In this document: positions 4,634 to 12,660 of the stretch, in pieces
Layout: every line of letters begins with the position of its first letter
How positions within the stretch are numbered: position 1 is the first letter of the stretch
Origin: DATJGF01 sp035495315
Lineage (GTDB): Bacteria; Verrucomicrobiota; Verrucomicrobiia; Limisphaerales; UBA8199
Length of the DNA: 13,729 bases
Direction of reading: 5' to 3'
Assembly (NCBI GenBank): GCA_035495315.1
Contig: DATJGF010000026.1
Location: forward strand, 1 to 13,729
Made by a program: the position numbers and the translations under genes
Notes under the pieces: generated by a model
What the model saw: only the letters and a program-made list of their open reading frames with translations
The model's database searches: none
Told to the model about the DNA's origin: nothing

Positions 4634-6466
4634 CTATAGCAACGTCTTGATCAAGCGGTACAGGCCCACGCTTAAGGCCGCCAAAGAATCGCCGGCAATT
4701 AGACCGCCACCCGAAAGCGACATCGTATCCATGTCTGCAGGCACCGCGGCTTCGGCCGTTTCGTTGGTCCGCCGTCTCTTGGTCTGCCAATAGTTAAACA
4801 GCGACGCGCCCACACCGCCGAGTGTCCACCAATAAACGGTTTCCACTTCAACAAACCCCCCGAAGGAGGAGGCATAAGGGCTGCAAAGAAAAACGGCGTC
4901 GATCAGGAAATCGATGACCCGGCCGATACGAGAATTGGCGACATACCTTTTGTAAGCCGAAAGACTCTTGATCAATTTGCGGCAAATCTCTATCGCCAAC
5001 CCTAACAAAATTCCCAACTGTAAGGCCTTTATCACATGCGGTTGTGAGGTGGTTATCCCCCTTAGCGCCCCCACAAATTTGAAGGTCATTGCCGATTGCC
5101 ACTTTTCTGCACCCGCAATGTGCGGGTTGCTGAATTGGTCCTCCCGCAAAACCGGGTAGGCGCTCATGAATAATTTCGCCAGCACGACCGCGAGGATTGC
5201 CCCCATAACAATCCCGATAACCTGATACCGGAATTGCACGATTCGGTTTGTACCCAAGCGCCAACCGGTCGAGCGGTCTTGTTGCATATCCCCACCCTCA
5301 CTGCAGGCAATCAGTAGAATGGAGGCACATAGCAAGCCGACGCCGGCATCGCGCAATCCGAGTGCGGCAAGGATAAACACCGTCATCACGAACGCGCTCG
5401 AGATTGGATTCCAATCAGATATCCCTTGGGAAATGCCGTTCACCAGTACGAATAAGAAGCACAAGCCGACTGCCACCGTCAGAAAGAACACGGGTTGGTG
5501 CAACACTTGACTTCCCACCACGACCACCCCGATGCCCCAAAAGACCACCCATGCCAGCAATCGCAGCATATTGACCCGTTTCCAATCCTCCTCGGGTTTC
5601 GCCGGCGCGGCGGTGTGTTGCCGGAATCGATGTACCGCCTGGATGAGCAGCAGAGTTATATCGAGGATGGCCGCACCCAATATCGTGCCCAGCGAGATGA
5701 TAAAGCCAATCTTCCGAAATGGCTCATCTGGTTTGAGCCAGCCGATCTGTACCAAATACGGCTTTTGCCAGATGCCAATGAGGGCCACCACCAGCGCTGG
5801 AATCGCAATCCGCGCTCCCACAATCATTCCGGCCCCGATCGTCGATGCCGAAAAACCTGTCGCCCCAATCTTGGCAACCAGCAGCGATGCTACTCCGCCA
5901 CCGTACCCAAGTAACATGCCACTGCCGAGTTTGGCTATCGATTGCTTCAGCAAATTCCGATCAGTCAACGCCCGCAGAATATTGGCGACCGCAAATCCGG
6001 ACGGGTAAGCCAATTGCATTCGGTCCACGAGGATCGGGGTATAAAGCATTCCGATGCCGACGCCAAACATGCCGATGCACAGAAAATAAAGTACCAACTG
6101 CCACGCCGGTGGTTCCGGCAATCCGAGCCAGACCATGGCCTGCACAAGGACAGCCATCGCGCACATCCCCGCGACCGAGGCGGCCATCGTTTGCATATAA
6201 TTGGCCCCGTGTTTCCCTTCAGGACCATAAGGTAAGGTTACCGTGCTGCCCAGAATGCCGGCCAGCACTTGGCCGCCGACAAAGAAGCCGATGGAAAAAT
6301 TCATGAACGAAGCCGTGATGCCACCCAGTGGGCCAAGGATAAGAATGGCCACTGCCGATAGAAGAATATGATAACCGGGAGACCCGATACGGGGGAGGAA
6401 ACGCTTAAGGTTTGATTTTGAGGTTAGCTGTGGAGCCGACGGGGCAGTCGAAATGTCGTCTGTCAT
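4634..6466 (-). CDS. OPT-family oligopeptide transporter (first copy)
   Basis: A polytopic inner-membrane protein of about 610 residues with many hydrophobic segments from about residue 33 (YHILLSAVAILILGPLGGIT) onward. OPT superfamily marks are YPSGFAVANILRALTDRNLL (about 154-173), the highly characteristic GISQGISDWNPISS (about 344-357), and the GGDMQQDRSTGWRLGTNR loop (about 391-408) that corresponds to D-K-G-LG-P-R in relatives. OPT proteins import oligopeptides, or metal chelates in the YSL branch, probably with protons; the substrate cannot be read from sequence. I chose ATG 6464-6466 (MTDDISTAPSA) over the upstream TTG at 6494-6496; no clear ribosome site supports either. It is divergent from the POT transporter gene, with an inverted repeat array in the 278-base gap. 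Confidence 0.88.
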   Translation of the reverse strand: MTDDISTAPSAPQLTSKSNLKRFLPRIGSPGYHILLSAVAILILGPLGGITASFMNFSIGFFVGGQVLAGILGSTVTLPYGPEGKHGANYMQTMAASVAGMCAMAVLVQAMVWLGLPEPPAWQLVLYFLCIGMFGVGIGMLYTPILVDRMQLAYPSGFAVANILRALTDRNLLKQSIAKLGSGMLLGYGGGVASLLVAKIGATGFSASTIGAGMIVGARIAIPALVVALIGIWQKPYLVQIGWLKPDEPFRKIGFIISLGTILGAAILDITLLLIQAVHRFRQHTAAPAKPEEDWKRVNMLRLLAWVVFWGIGVVVVGSQVLHQPVFFLTVAVGLCFLFVLVNGISQGISDWNPISSAFVMTVFILAALGLRDAGVGLLCASILLIACSEGGDMQQDRSTGWRLGTNRIVQFRYQVIGIVMGAILAVVLAKLFMSAYPVLREDQFSNPHIAGAEKWQSAMTFKFVGALRGITTSQPHVIKALQLGILLGLAIEICRKLIKSLSAYKRYVANSRIGRVIDFLIDAVFLCSPYASSFGGFVEVETVYWWTLGGVGASLFNYWQTKRRRTNETAEAAVPADMDTMSLSGGGLIAGDSLAALSVGLYRLIKTLL

Positions 6467-6556
6467 AGTAAGGGACCGAGCCCATTCATACGCCAACAGT
6501 GTAGGGGATCCTTTGCGGGTTCGCTATGGGATTAATTAGGGCATGGTTTCTAAGAC

Positions 6557-6678
6557 TGAACATCGAACATCGAACTTTGAACTTCGAACTTCGAAGTCAA
6601 ACGCGCTGGCACGTCTTGTAATGCAAAAAACGTTCCGCCGCTATATTTCAATGTTCAGTGTTCGATGTTCGATGTTCG
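6557..6678. repeat. Inverted arrays of 7-nt units between divergent transporter genes
   Basis: The left arm (6557-6591) has five 7-nt units: TGAACAT, CGAACAT, CGAACTT, TGAACTT, CGAACTT. The right arm (6651-6678) has four: ATGTTCA, GTGTTCG, ATGTTCG, ATGTTCG, the reverse complement of CGAACAT. A 59-base spacer separates the arms. The transcript could form a long stem. Translated, the left arm gives EHRTSNFELRTS, a peptide I know as a common spurious ORF from interspersed repeats. Confidence 0.85.
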
Positions 6679-6744
6679 TCCTCTTTTTTTCTCCCACCTT
6701 CACGCTCGCCTCCTGCTTACCTATCTGAAATATTAGCCCCTCGT

Positions 6745-8178
6745 ATGCCCAAAACCGAGTATCTGACAGCTCCGCTCAAGACGGACAAAATGCCGCCGGG
6801 CGTTCCCTATATTGTTGGGAATGAAGCGGCCGAGCGCTTCAGCTACTACGGGATGAATTCCATTCTGGTCATCTTCATGACCAGCTACATGCTCAACGCT
6901 CAGGGCCAAGCCGATCACATGAACGGCCCGCAGGCCGAAGCCTGGTATCATACCTTTGTCTCCTGTGTCTATTTTTTGCCTCTGCTCGGCGCTTTTCTCG
7001 CAGACGCGATTCTCGGCAAATACCGCACCATTCTCATTCTCTCGATTGTTTATTGCCTGGGACATTTCACCCTCGCCCTTGAACACACCCGGATCGGACT
7101 TTGCATCGGCCTGTTTCTCATTGCCATGGGCGCCGGCGGAATTAAACCGTGCGTCAGCGCCAACGTCGGAGATCAATTCGGTGCCACTAATCAGCACCTG
7201 CTCCCTAAAGTGTTCAGTTGGTTTTATTTTTCAATCAACATCGGCTCGGCGCTCTCAACGCTCCTTATCCCTTGGCTCCTCGATCCCTATCAGGCCTCGC
7301 CCGAATTTGCCGCCCACTGGCCGACGCTCAGCAAATTACTTGAGAGAATCCACGGCCCCGATGTTGCGTTTGGCACGCCGGGCCTGCTGATGCTTATCGC
7401 TACGATAATCTTTTGGCTCGGACGCAAGAAATTCGTCCACCTGCCGCCTACCGGCCTGCGTCGATATGTTAAAGAGATCCGCAGTCGCGAAAACCTCAAA
7501 GCGCTTGGCAACTTGCTCATCCTGGTGCCGTTCGCCGCTATTTTTTGGGGACTCTGGCAGCAGAACTTCTCTTCCTGGGTTCTTCAATCCGAAAAGATGG
7601 ACCGCCACTTGTTCGGAGTCGACTGGAAGCCGGCACAAATTCAAACCGTCAATCCATTGTTCATCTTATTGATGTTACCGCTTTTCTCTTATGTCGTTTA
7701 CCCGGCAATGGAGAAAGTTTTCCGCGTGACTCCCTTGCGCAGGATTGGAATCGGGCTCTTTGTCACGGCCATCGCCTTCTCCATTATTGGCTGGATCCAA
7801 ATCCGCATCGACGCCGGGCAAACGCCGCACATTTTATGGCAGATCCTTGCCTTTGTCGCCCTTACTGTCAGTGAGGTGATGGTGTCGGTTACCCATTTGG
7901 AGTTCGCCTACACGCAAGCGCCAAAAAAGCTAAAGTCACTCGTCATGTGCACGTATCTTGGAGCCATTTCACTCGGCAACGTCTTCACTGCCGCCGTAAA
8001 TTTCCTAATCGAAAGGAAGACTATTAACCTGGAGGGCGCACCATACTTCTTCTTCTTCGTTAAGATCATGATTGTGACTGCGCTGCTCTTCATCTTCTTT
8101 GCCCAATTCTATCGTGGCAAAACCTATATTCAGGACGAAGTTGAGAGCCTTGGGGAGCAACCGGCTGAGGCCGATTGA
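6745..8178 (+). CDS. Proton-dependent di/tripeptide transporter (POT/PTR2 family, MFS)
   Basis: A 477-residue inner-membrane carrier of the POT family, which imports di- and tripeptides with protons. The hallmark first-helix motif ExxERFxYYG is intact (Glu27, Glu30, Arg31, Tyr34, Tyr35, Gly36), followed by the MFS loop motif GAFLADAILGKYRT (82-95), the PTR2 signature GAGGIKPCVSANVGDQF (129-145) and FYFSINIGS (160-168). Length and roughly a dozen or more hydrophobic segments fit the family. The start is ATG 6745 (MPKTEYL). The frame is open upstream to 6658, but those 29 codons (MFDVRCSSSF) are translated repeat and lack the family pattern. It sits between two OPT genes; its stop is 12 bases from the end of the second one, which converges on it, with no terminator between. 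Confidence 0.92.
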   Translation: MPKTEYLTAPLKTDKMPPGVPYIVGNEAAERFSYYGMNSILVIFMTSYMLNAQGQADHMNGPQAEAWYHTFVSCVYFLPLLGAFLADAILGKYRTILILSIVYCLGHFTLALEHTRIGLCIGLFLIAMGAGGIKPCVSANVGDQFGATNQHLLPKVFSWFYFSINIGSALSTLLIPWLLDPYQASPEFAAHWPTLSKLLERIHGPDVAFGTPGLLMLIATIIFWLGRKKFVHLPPTGLRRYVKEIRSRENLKALGNLLILVPFAAIFWGLWQQNFSSWVLQSEKMDRHLFGVDWKPAQIQTVNPLFILLMLPLFSYVVYPAMEKVFRVTPLRRIGIGLFVTAIAFSIIGWIQIRIDAGQTPHILWQILAFVALTVSEVMVSVTHLEFAYTQAPKKLKSLVMCTYLGAISLGNVFTAAVNFLIERKTINLEGAPYFFFFVKIMIVTALLFIFFAQFYRGKTYIQDEVESLGEQPAEAD

Positions 8179-8190
8179 CGCAACAGACTG

Positions 8191-10197
8191 TTACTTGGCA
8201 AAAAGCAAACCGACCACGGTGCATCCGATGGCGATCAAGGCGGCAACCAGGGATTCGCCCGCGACAAAGCCAGACGCGATTGGGATATAGTACAAATCGG
8301 ACGTTCTCTTGTGCAGTTTGTTCCAGAGCACGACCAAAGAGGCTCCGATGGCGAAAGAAAGGCTGTTTTGGAAGGGAACTACCCACGATAGGCCCAAACC
8401 CATCGCCGAAGGCAACCAAGGTTCGATTTTCGGAAAGAGTTTGCCAAGTACCGGCAGTGCCACACCGATAACCGAGCCGAGAGCGATGGCCCAAACCGCA
8501 GAAGTCGGCAGCATCTGAATCCCTTGCGTGAGCAGATCGGCAACTGCTTTCCACATGTTTGTCGCAGGCGGATTGAATGATTCAAGAGTTGCTTTGGTAG
8601 GTACCATCAAATACCACGCGGGCACGATCGACAGTGTGCCGAAGAATACCCCAATCAGCTGAGCCAGGAATTGTTTTCGGGGATTCGCGCCGAGAATGTA
8701 TCCGCTCTTGAGGTCAGTCAGCAGGTCGGCTGCGGCTGTTCCTGCTGAAGCGGCCGCGCCGGCTGTCATCAAGTTGCTTGAGATGACCCCTTTTGCGCCC
8801 GGTAACACCGCGAATACCAGTTGCGTCAACTTGCCCATTGCGCCGGTCGGGGTTGTATCAGTCTCACCGGTTGCGCGGGCGCAGACCAGGCAGATCAGGA
8901 ACGAAAGCGCTACCGAGATCAGACCTAATACAACGGAAATGTGAAAGGCGAGGTATTGAACCAGGACCATTCCAATGGTTATTGGGATGAGTCCGGCCAT
9001 TAGCCACGAAAGCGGCACTTCGACATCGACCAGCTCGCCGGAGCGACTCGCGCTTTGGCGGCCGCGGAAAATCCGAAAAGCCCGTGCGACTGTTCTCCAT
9101 TGAACGGCGACACTGGCCAGGCTGGAGAATACCATTACCGCTGTGCCGCCCCAAAGTGCCCAGCGGACCGGGTTGAAATCGCCAGCGGCATTGCGGGCAA
9201 ACGAAGGCACGTAACCGGCGGTGCCTGCACGAGCTACATCCACGGCCAGCAGATGCGGTGCAACGCCGAAGTACAGAATCGTCGCGCCAAGCAACATTGA
9301 GATTGAGACTCGGAAGCCGGTAATCATTCCCGCACCAATCAGCAAAACGCTCGGCTCAAAAACCAATCCGACCATGTGGCCGCGAGAAATCGGGTTTGCC
9401 CACTGTGGAAAAACGAACGATTCCGGGATGTAAAATACCTTTTGAATATTCTCGAGCCACACCTGCGGATGTCCGTTATTACGGAACTGCTCAACCAGCG
9501 TGCCATAGGTTCGCAAAACGCCCACGCCCGCCCCAATCGCCAGCGCGGCTAACAAAGCATATGCCTTTTGGAGGGCTTCCTTGCCTTTGGAGTAAAGACT
9601 GCGGAGCGTTTCGGCTGCAGCGGTCCCGCTGGGAAATCTCAATTGCTCCTGGTTAATCATCTGACGTTTCATCGGGATCGCGACGAACACCCCCAACGCA
9701 GCAGTGAACAATACGAACGGGCCGAGTACATACCAGGGTTGATGAACTCCCTGGATCAAAAATAAGGCTCCGAAGGCCGTGCCCACAGTTGACCCTGTTG
9801 AATAACCGGCGGCGGAGGCCGTCGACTGCATGCAATTATTTTCCAGGATAGTCATTTGGCTAAGCCGCCCACCTGATAGCGCGCGCAACAAATTCCAAAT
9901 CACAAATGAAAGGACGCATGCAGTAATCGCGACCCCAAACAGCCAGCCGAGCTTTAAGGTCGTATAAAGGTTCGAGAGCGACATCAGCATGCCTAACGCT
10001 CCCCCCATCAACACTGCGCGCAGGGTCAGTTGCTTTTGTGTATCACCGCGACCGGTGTAGACCTTTTCGAGCCATTGACGATCAATTTCCTCGGGCGTGC
10101 CTTCGAATCCACGAATCGCCAATTCGGGACCTTCAGCAGAAGGCGGGAGTGTTGAGGCTTCCCCATCTCCCCCTTGTTTTATAGTATCTCGGCTCAT
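8191..10197 (-). CDS. OPT-family oligopeptide transporter (second copy)
   Basis: A 668-residue polytopic inner-membrane protein. A soluble N-terminal tail of about 55 residues (MSRDTIKQGGDGEAS) precedes the first membrane segment near residue 60. OPT marks include ENNCMQSTASAAGYSTGST (119-137), RFPSGTAAAETLRSLYSKG (187-205), GETDTTPTGAMGKLTQ (444-459), the buried SSNLMTAGAAASAGTAAADL (473-492) and DLKSGYILGANPRKQFLAQ (495-513), the last being a family signature. It differs clearly from the first OPT protein in length and motifs (FPSGTAAAET versus YPSGFAVANI), so it is not a recent duplicate. The family imports peptides or metal-peptide complexes. ATG 10195-10197 has no visible ribosome site. 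Upstream lies repeat-rich DNA. Confidence 0.93.
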   Translation of the reverse strand: MSRDTIKQGGDGEASTLPPSAEGPELAIRGFEGTPEEIDRQWLEKVYTGRGDTQKQLTLRAVLMGGALGMLMSLSNLYTTLKLGWLFGVAITACVLSFVIWNLLRALSGGRLSQMTILENNCMQSTASAAGYSTGSTVGTAFGALFLIQGVHQPWYVLGPFVLFTAALGVFVAIPMKRQMINQEQLRFPSGTAAAETLRSLYSKGKEALQKAYALLAALAIGAGVGVLRTYGTLVEQFRNNGHPQVWLENIQKVFYIPESFVFPQWANPISRGHMVGLVFEPSVLLIGAGMITGFRVSISMLLGATILYFGVAPHLLAVDVARAGTAGYVPSFARNAAGDFNPVRWALWGGTAVMVFSSLASVAVQWRTVARAFRIFRGRQSASRSGELVDVEVPLSWLMAGLIPITIGMVLVQYLAFHISVVLGLISVALSFLICLVCARATGETDTTPTGAMGKLTQLVFAVLPGAKGVISSNLMTAGAAASAGTAAADLLTDLKSGYILGANPRKQFLAQLIGVFFGTLSIVPAWYLMVPTKATLESFNPPATNMWKAVADLLTQGIQMLPTSAVWAIALGSVIGVALPVLGKLFPKIEPWLPSAMGLGLSWVVPFQNSLSFAIGASLVVLWNKLHKRTSDLYYIPIASGFVAGESLVAALIAIGCTVVGLLFAK

Positions 10198-10314
10198 AGC
10201 TGCTGCTATGCGAAATGTGGAATGTCGTTGGACTGGGCGCGAGGGCTTTTTTAACCCTAACTGCAGTTTTTTGATGCGCTATCTCCCTCTTCCTGTGCCC
10301 GAACGATCCACTTC

Positions 10315-10469
10315 AACCACGGATGACCATGGATTGACACGGATAGAACGGCGTTGCGGAAGCACATTCTTCAGCCTACGTAAGCCACTGAACGGTGATT
10401 CGAATGCTCGTGGCGAAATGCTAGGCTTCCGCGGCAAAATCCCTATTCCTCCGTGTTCATCCGTGGTTT
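10315..10469. repeat. Inverted element with 10-nt units (CACGGATGAN type)
   Basis: The left arm starts AACCACGGATGACCATGGA (10315-10333) and continues TTGACACGGATA, about three units of a 10-nt word. The right arm ends CCGTGTTCATCCGTGGTT (10451-10468), whose reverse complement AACCACGGATGAACACGG matches the start of the left arm at 16 of 18 positions. About 100 bases lie between. 'ccacggatgaacacggat' words are, from memory, an abundant interspersed repeat in Verrucomicrobiota and Planctomycetota. It resembles a non-autonomous inverted-repeat element without a gene. Confidence 0.75.
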
Positions 10470-10490
10470 CCCTCTGCGTCGTTTCGGCTG

Positions 10491-10513
10491 TGGGAGAGGG
10501 TTGGGGTGAGGGG
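10491..10513 (+). repeat. G-rich interspersed repeat word
   Basis: TGGGAGAGGGTTGGGGTG followed by AGGGG (10491-10513) directly adjoins the inverted element. Such 'gggagagggttggggtgaggg' words are familiar to me as interspersed repeats in several phyla. It has four G-runs, so a G-quadruplex on the plus strand is conceivable. The GT9 gene starts 50 bases downstream. Confidence 0.5.
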
Positions 10514-10563
10514 AATTTCATGGGGAAATTGCTCGCCCCAGCACTTTTTCAGCTACGTCTCGA

Positions 10564-11658
10564 ATGAAGATCCTCATCATCTCCTTGGCGGGTATCGGTG
10601 ATACTCTCCTGGCTACTCCCCTGATCCATGAACTAGGGGCCAACTTTCCTGATGCTCAAATCGACGCTCTAGTTTTGTGGGCCGGTTCGCGAGACCTTTT
10701 GGAAGGCAATCCGCACCTCAATACAATCTTTCAACATAATTTTCTGAAGGAAAGCCGCGTAAGTTCCTTGCGCTTTCTTTGGCCGCTCAGAGGGGCTCAT
10801 TACGACATATCCATCAACGCCCACCCGCAGAGCAGAATTCACTATCGCGCTACCGCGCGATTTATCGGAGCGCACCGGAGAATCAGCCATATCTATGATT
10901 GCTCAGGGTTTCTCGATAACCTCCTCGTTAACGAAACCCTGCGGCAGGACTACCAAAAACACTCGGTCGACCTCAATCTGGAGCTCCTCGGCTTGTTCAA
11001 AAAATCAGCGGCCTTACCAAAACACTCACTGGAGATTTTTCTCTCCGATGCCGAACACGCCTGGGCCGAGGCGTTTCTTAAAGAAAATAATCTGCAGCAG
11101 CAGCCCCGGCTCGGTTTGCACGTCGGTTCAGGTGGAACAAAGAATCTCGCGCTCAAAAGATGGCCGCTCGCACATTACATCAAGCTGCTGGGGAAAGTGC
11201 GCCAAAGCTGGCCCAATCTGGCGATTTTGCTCTTTGGCGGGCCCGAAGAAGAACCGGACCTGCAGAAAATCCTGGAGGAACATAAGTCGCCGCTGGTGAT
11301 TCGTGTGCGGAGTCAAAACTTGCGGCAGGCCGCGGCTCTGATGCAACGCTGCTCCGCTTTTTTGAGCGTTGATACCGCCCTGATGCATATCGCGGCCGCC
11401 GTCAAGACACCGAACCAAATTGTCATTGAGGCGCCCACATTCAACAAAACCAATGAGCCCTATGGTAATCCGTTTGTGCTGGTGCGTAATCCAGCTCTCG
11501 CAGGGCGAAATCTTGAATACTATCGTTATGACGGCAAGGGGATCCACGGCAGCACGGAGGAGTTGATTCGGATTATGGGTTCCGTCAGCCCGGAAACCGT
11601 CTACGAAACCCTCGCGAAGATTAGCTTCGGAAGGCCGAGCTCCGCGAGTGCCCAATAG
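10564..11658 (+). CDS. Glycosyltransferase family 9 (heptosyltransferase-like)
   Basis: A 364-residue GT-B-fold enzyme of family GT9, which adds heptose or related sugars to the LPS core at the cytoplasmic face of the inner membrane. The N-terminal half begins MKILIISLAGIGDTLLATPL with the conserved GD (12-13) and a short-spaced P-[L/I]. The C-terminal half has LGLHVGSGGTKNLALKRWP (183-201), ILLFGGPEEE (221-230) and AFLSVDTALMHIAAAVKTP (265-283), where Asp270 and His275 occupy the usual donor-site block. The donor sugar cannot be told. No ribosome site is evident at ATG 10564. The last nine residues (GRPSSASAQ, 356-364) and the stop codon are encoded by an inverted repeat, so the natural C-terminus may have been replaced. 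It precedes rfbF on the same strand with a 186-base gap. Confidence 0.85.
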   Translation: MKILIISLAGIGDTLLATPLIHELGANFPDAQIDALVLWAGSRDLLEGNPHLNTIFQHNFLKESRVSSLRFLWPLRGAHYDISINAHPQSRIHYRATARFIGAHRRISHIYDCSGFLDNLLVNETLRQDYQKHSVDLNLELLGLFKKSAALPKHSLEIFLSDAEHAWAEAFLKENNLQQQPRLGLHVGSGGTKNLALKRWPLAHYIKLLGKVRQSWPNLAILLFGGPEEEPDLQKILEEHKSPLVIRVRSQNLRQAAALMQRCSAFLSVDTALMHIAAAVKTPNQIVIEAPTFNKTNEPYGNPFVLVRNPALAGRNLEYYRYDGKGIHGSTEELIRIMGSVSPETVYETLAKISFGRPSSASAQ

Positions 11659-11749
11659 GAGGATATTTGGACCGCGCGGAGCTCGGCCTTCCCAAAAACG
11701 TTGGGGGCAACGGCCCCTCAAGGGCTGGCTTTGTGGAACTCAGCCTTCC
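11629..11749. repeat. Perfect 18-bp inverted repeat overlapping the GT9 3' end, plus a degenerate third arm
   Basis: GGAAGGCCGAGCTCCGCG (11629-11646) and CGCGGAGCTCGGCCTTCC (11675-11692) are perfect inverted copies around a 28-base loop that contains the GT9 stop codon (11656-11658). A third, decayed arm GGAACTCAGCCTTCC (11735-11749) matches the second at 13 of 15 bases. The hairpin would be very stable but has no U-tract, so it may protect or stall the transcript rather than act as a classic terminator. The word type ('ggaaggccgagctccgcg') is known to me as an interspersed repeat. Confidence 0.85.
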
Positions 11750-11844
11750 GGACGGTAATCGTTATTGTGTGAGGCAGTCCGAACCGGTATCTAGATAGGG
11801 TGGCATTTACGGAATCTTTCCGGCTGACCATTTAAGGCAACTTG

Positions 11845-12618
11845 ATGAAAGTCGTTATTTTTTGCGGTGGTTTGGGGACTCGTCTGCGCGAGGAAACCGA
11901 GTTTCGCCCTAAGCCCATGGTGCCGATCGGCGAACGTCCGATCCTCTGGCACATCATGAAAAACTATGCCCATTATGGGCACAAGGAGTTCGTGCTTTGC
12001 CTCGGTTATAAAGGCGAGGTTATTAAAGAATATTTCCGCAATTACCACTGGAACACCAGCGACGTCACCCTGCGCCTCGGCGCGCAGCCTAAAATCAAAT
12101 ATCACAACCAGCATGATGAGGAGGATTGGAGCGTTACGTTGGTTGATACGGGCCAGGCGACGATGACGGGAGGACGGTTGAAGCGGGCGCTGAGATTTAT
12201 CGAAGAAGATGAATTTCTGGTGACTTACGGCGATGGGTTGACCAACAGCGATATCAACGCCTCGATCGCATTTCACGCCCAGCAAAAGAAGATTGTCACG
12301 ATCACCGCGGTGCGCCCCGCCGGGAGGTTCGGTGACTTGGAGATTTCCGGAGATAGTGTGACTGCGTTCCAGGAGAAAGCCGACCAACAACCCGGCTTCA
12401 TCAATGGCGGCTTTTTTGTGATGAACAAGCGGATCGGCGACTACCTGACGGATGATAAGTGCGTGCTCGAACAGGAGCCTTTGAACCGGCTCGCCGCTAA
12501 AGGCCAAATCGCCGCCTTTCGCCACACGGGATTCTGGCAGTGCATGGATACCTATCGAGAGCAGCAGCTGTTGACCAATCTGTGGAACAGCGGAAAAGCT
12601 CCCTGGAAGGTTTGGTAA
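11845..12618 (+). CDS. rfbF: Glucose-1-phosphate cytidylyltransferase
   Basis: This cytoplasmic enzyme makes CDP-glucose and diphosphate from CTP and glucose-1-phosphate, the entry step of CDP-deoxysugar pathways for surface glycans. The 257-residue length fits the family. The nucleotidyltransferase signature is FCGGLGTRLREETEFRPKPM (6-25), with Lys23 as the expected catalytic lysine, then VPIGERPILWHIM. Asp130 in YGDGLTNSD and Asp235 in FWQCMDTYRE fit the metal-binding aspartates of the Salmonella enzyme, and FQEKADQQPGFINGGFF (175-191) is the sugar-binding stretch. I start at ATG 11845; the TTG immediately before it is a less likely start, and TAAGGC stands a few bases upstream. The next gene on the same strand begins 42 bases later. 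The usual neighbour rfbG (CDP-glucose 4,6-dehydratase) is absent from the window. Confidence 0.95.
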   Translation: MKVVIFCGGLGTRLREETEFRPKPMVPIGERPILWHIMKNYAHYGHKEFVLCLGYKGEVIKEYFRNYHWNTSDVTLRLGAQPKIKYHNQHDEEDWSVTLVDTGQATMTGGRLKRALRFIEEDEFLVTYGDGLTNSDINASIAFHAQQKKIVTITAVRPAGRFGDLEISGDSVTAFQEKADQQPGFINGGFFVMNKRIGDYLTDDKCVLEQEPLNRLAAKGQIAAFRHTGFWQCMDTYREQQLLTNLWNSGKAPWKVW

Positions 12619-12660
12619 CGTTCACGCACTTCTAGCGGGGCAAACGTTTCCTGTGCAGCT

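Larger units (their letters stand above)
10198..10563. other. Repeat-rich gap between OPT and glycosyltransferase genes
   Basis: No gene is supported in this 366-base divergent gap. It contains the inverted 10-nt-unit element (10315-10469) and a G-rich repeat word (10491-10513). The open frames across it on both strands translate only these repeats. Promoters for the divergent genes must lie here, but I cannot point to convincing boxes. Confidence 0.6.

Noticed and set aside
6467..6496. TTG start for the first OPT protein
   Set aside because: It adds ten residues without family support; ATG 6464-6466 is preferred, though no ribosome site decides it.
6557..6678. CRISPR-like array
   Set aside because: Units are 7 nt with no spacers, in inverted arms, and no cas gene is present.
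6658..6744. Upstream start for the POT transporter adding 29 residues
   Set aside because: Those codons lie in the 7-nt repeat arm and following gap; the family pattern begins after ATG 6745.
10198..10563. Coding frames on both strands in the OPT-GT9 gap
   Set aside because: They translate interspersed repeat words only and have no domain pattern.
11128..11721. 197-residue minus-strand frame with a RGARPSEANLREG peptide
   Set aside because: Antisense to GT9; the peptide is the translated inverted repeat.
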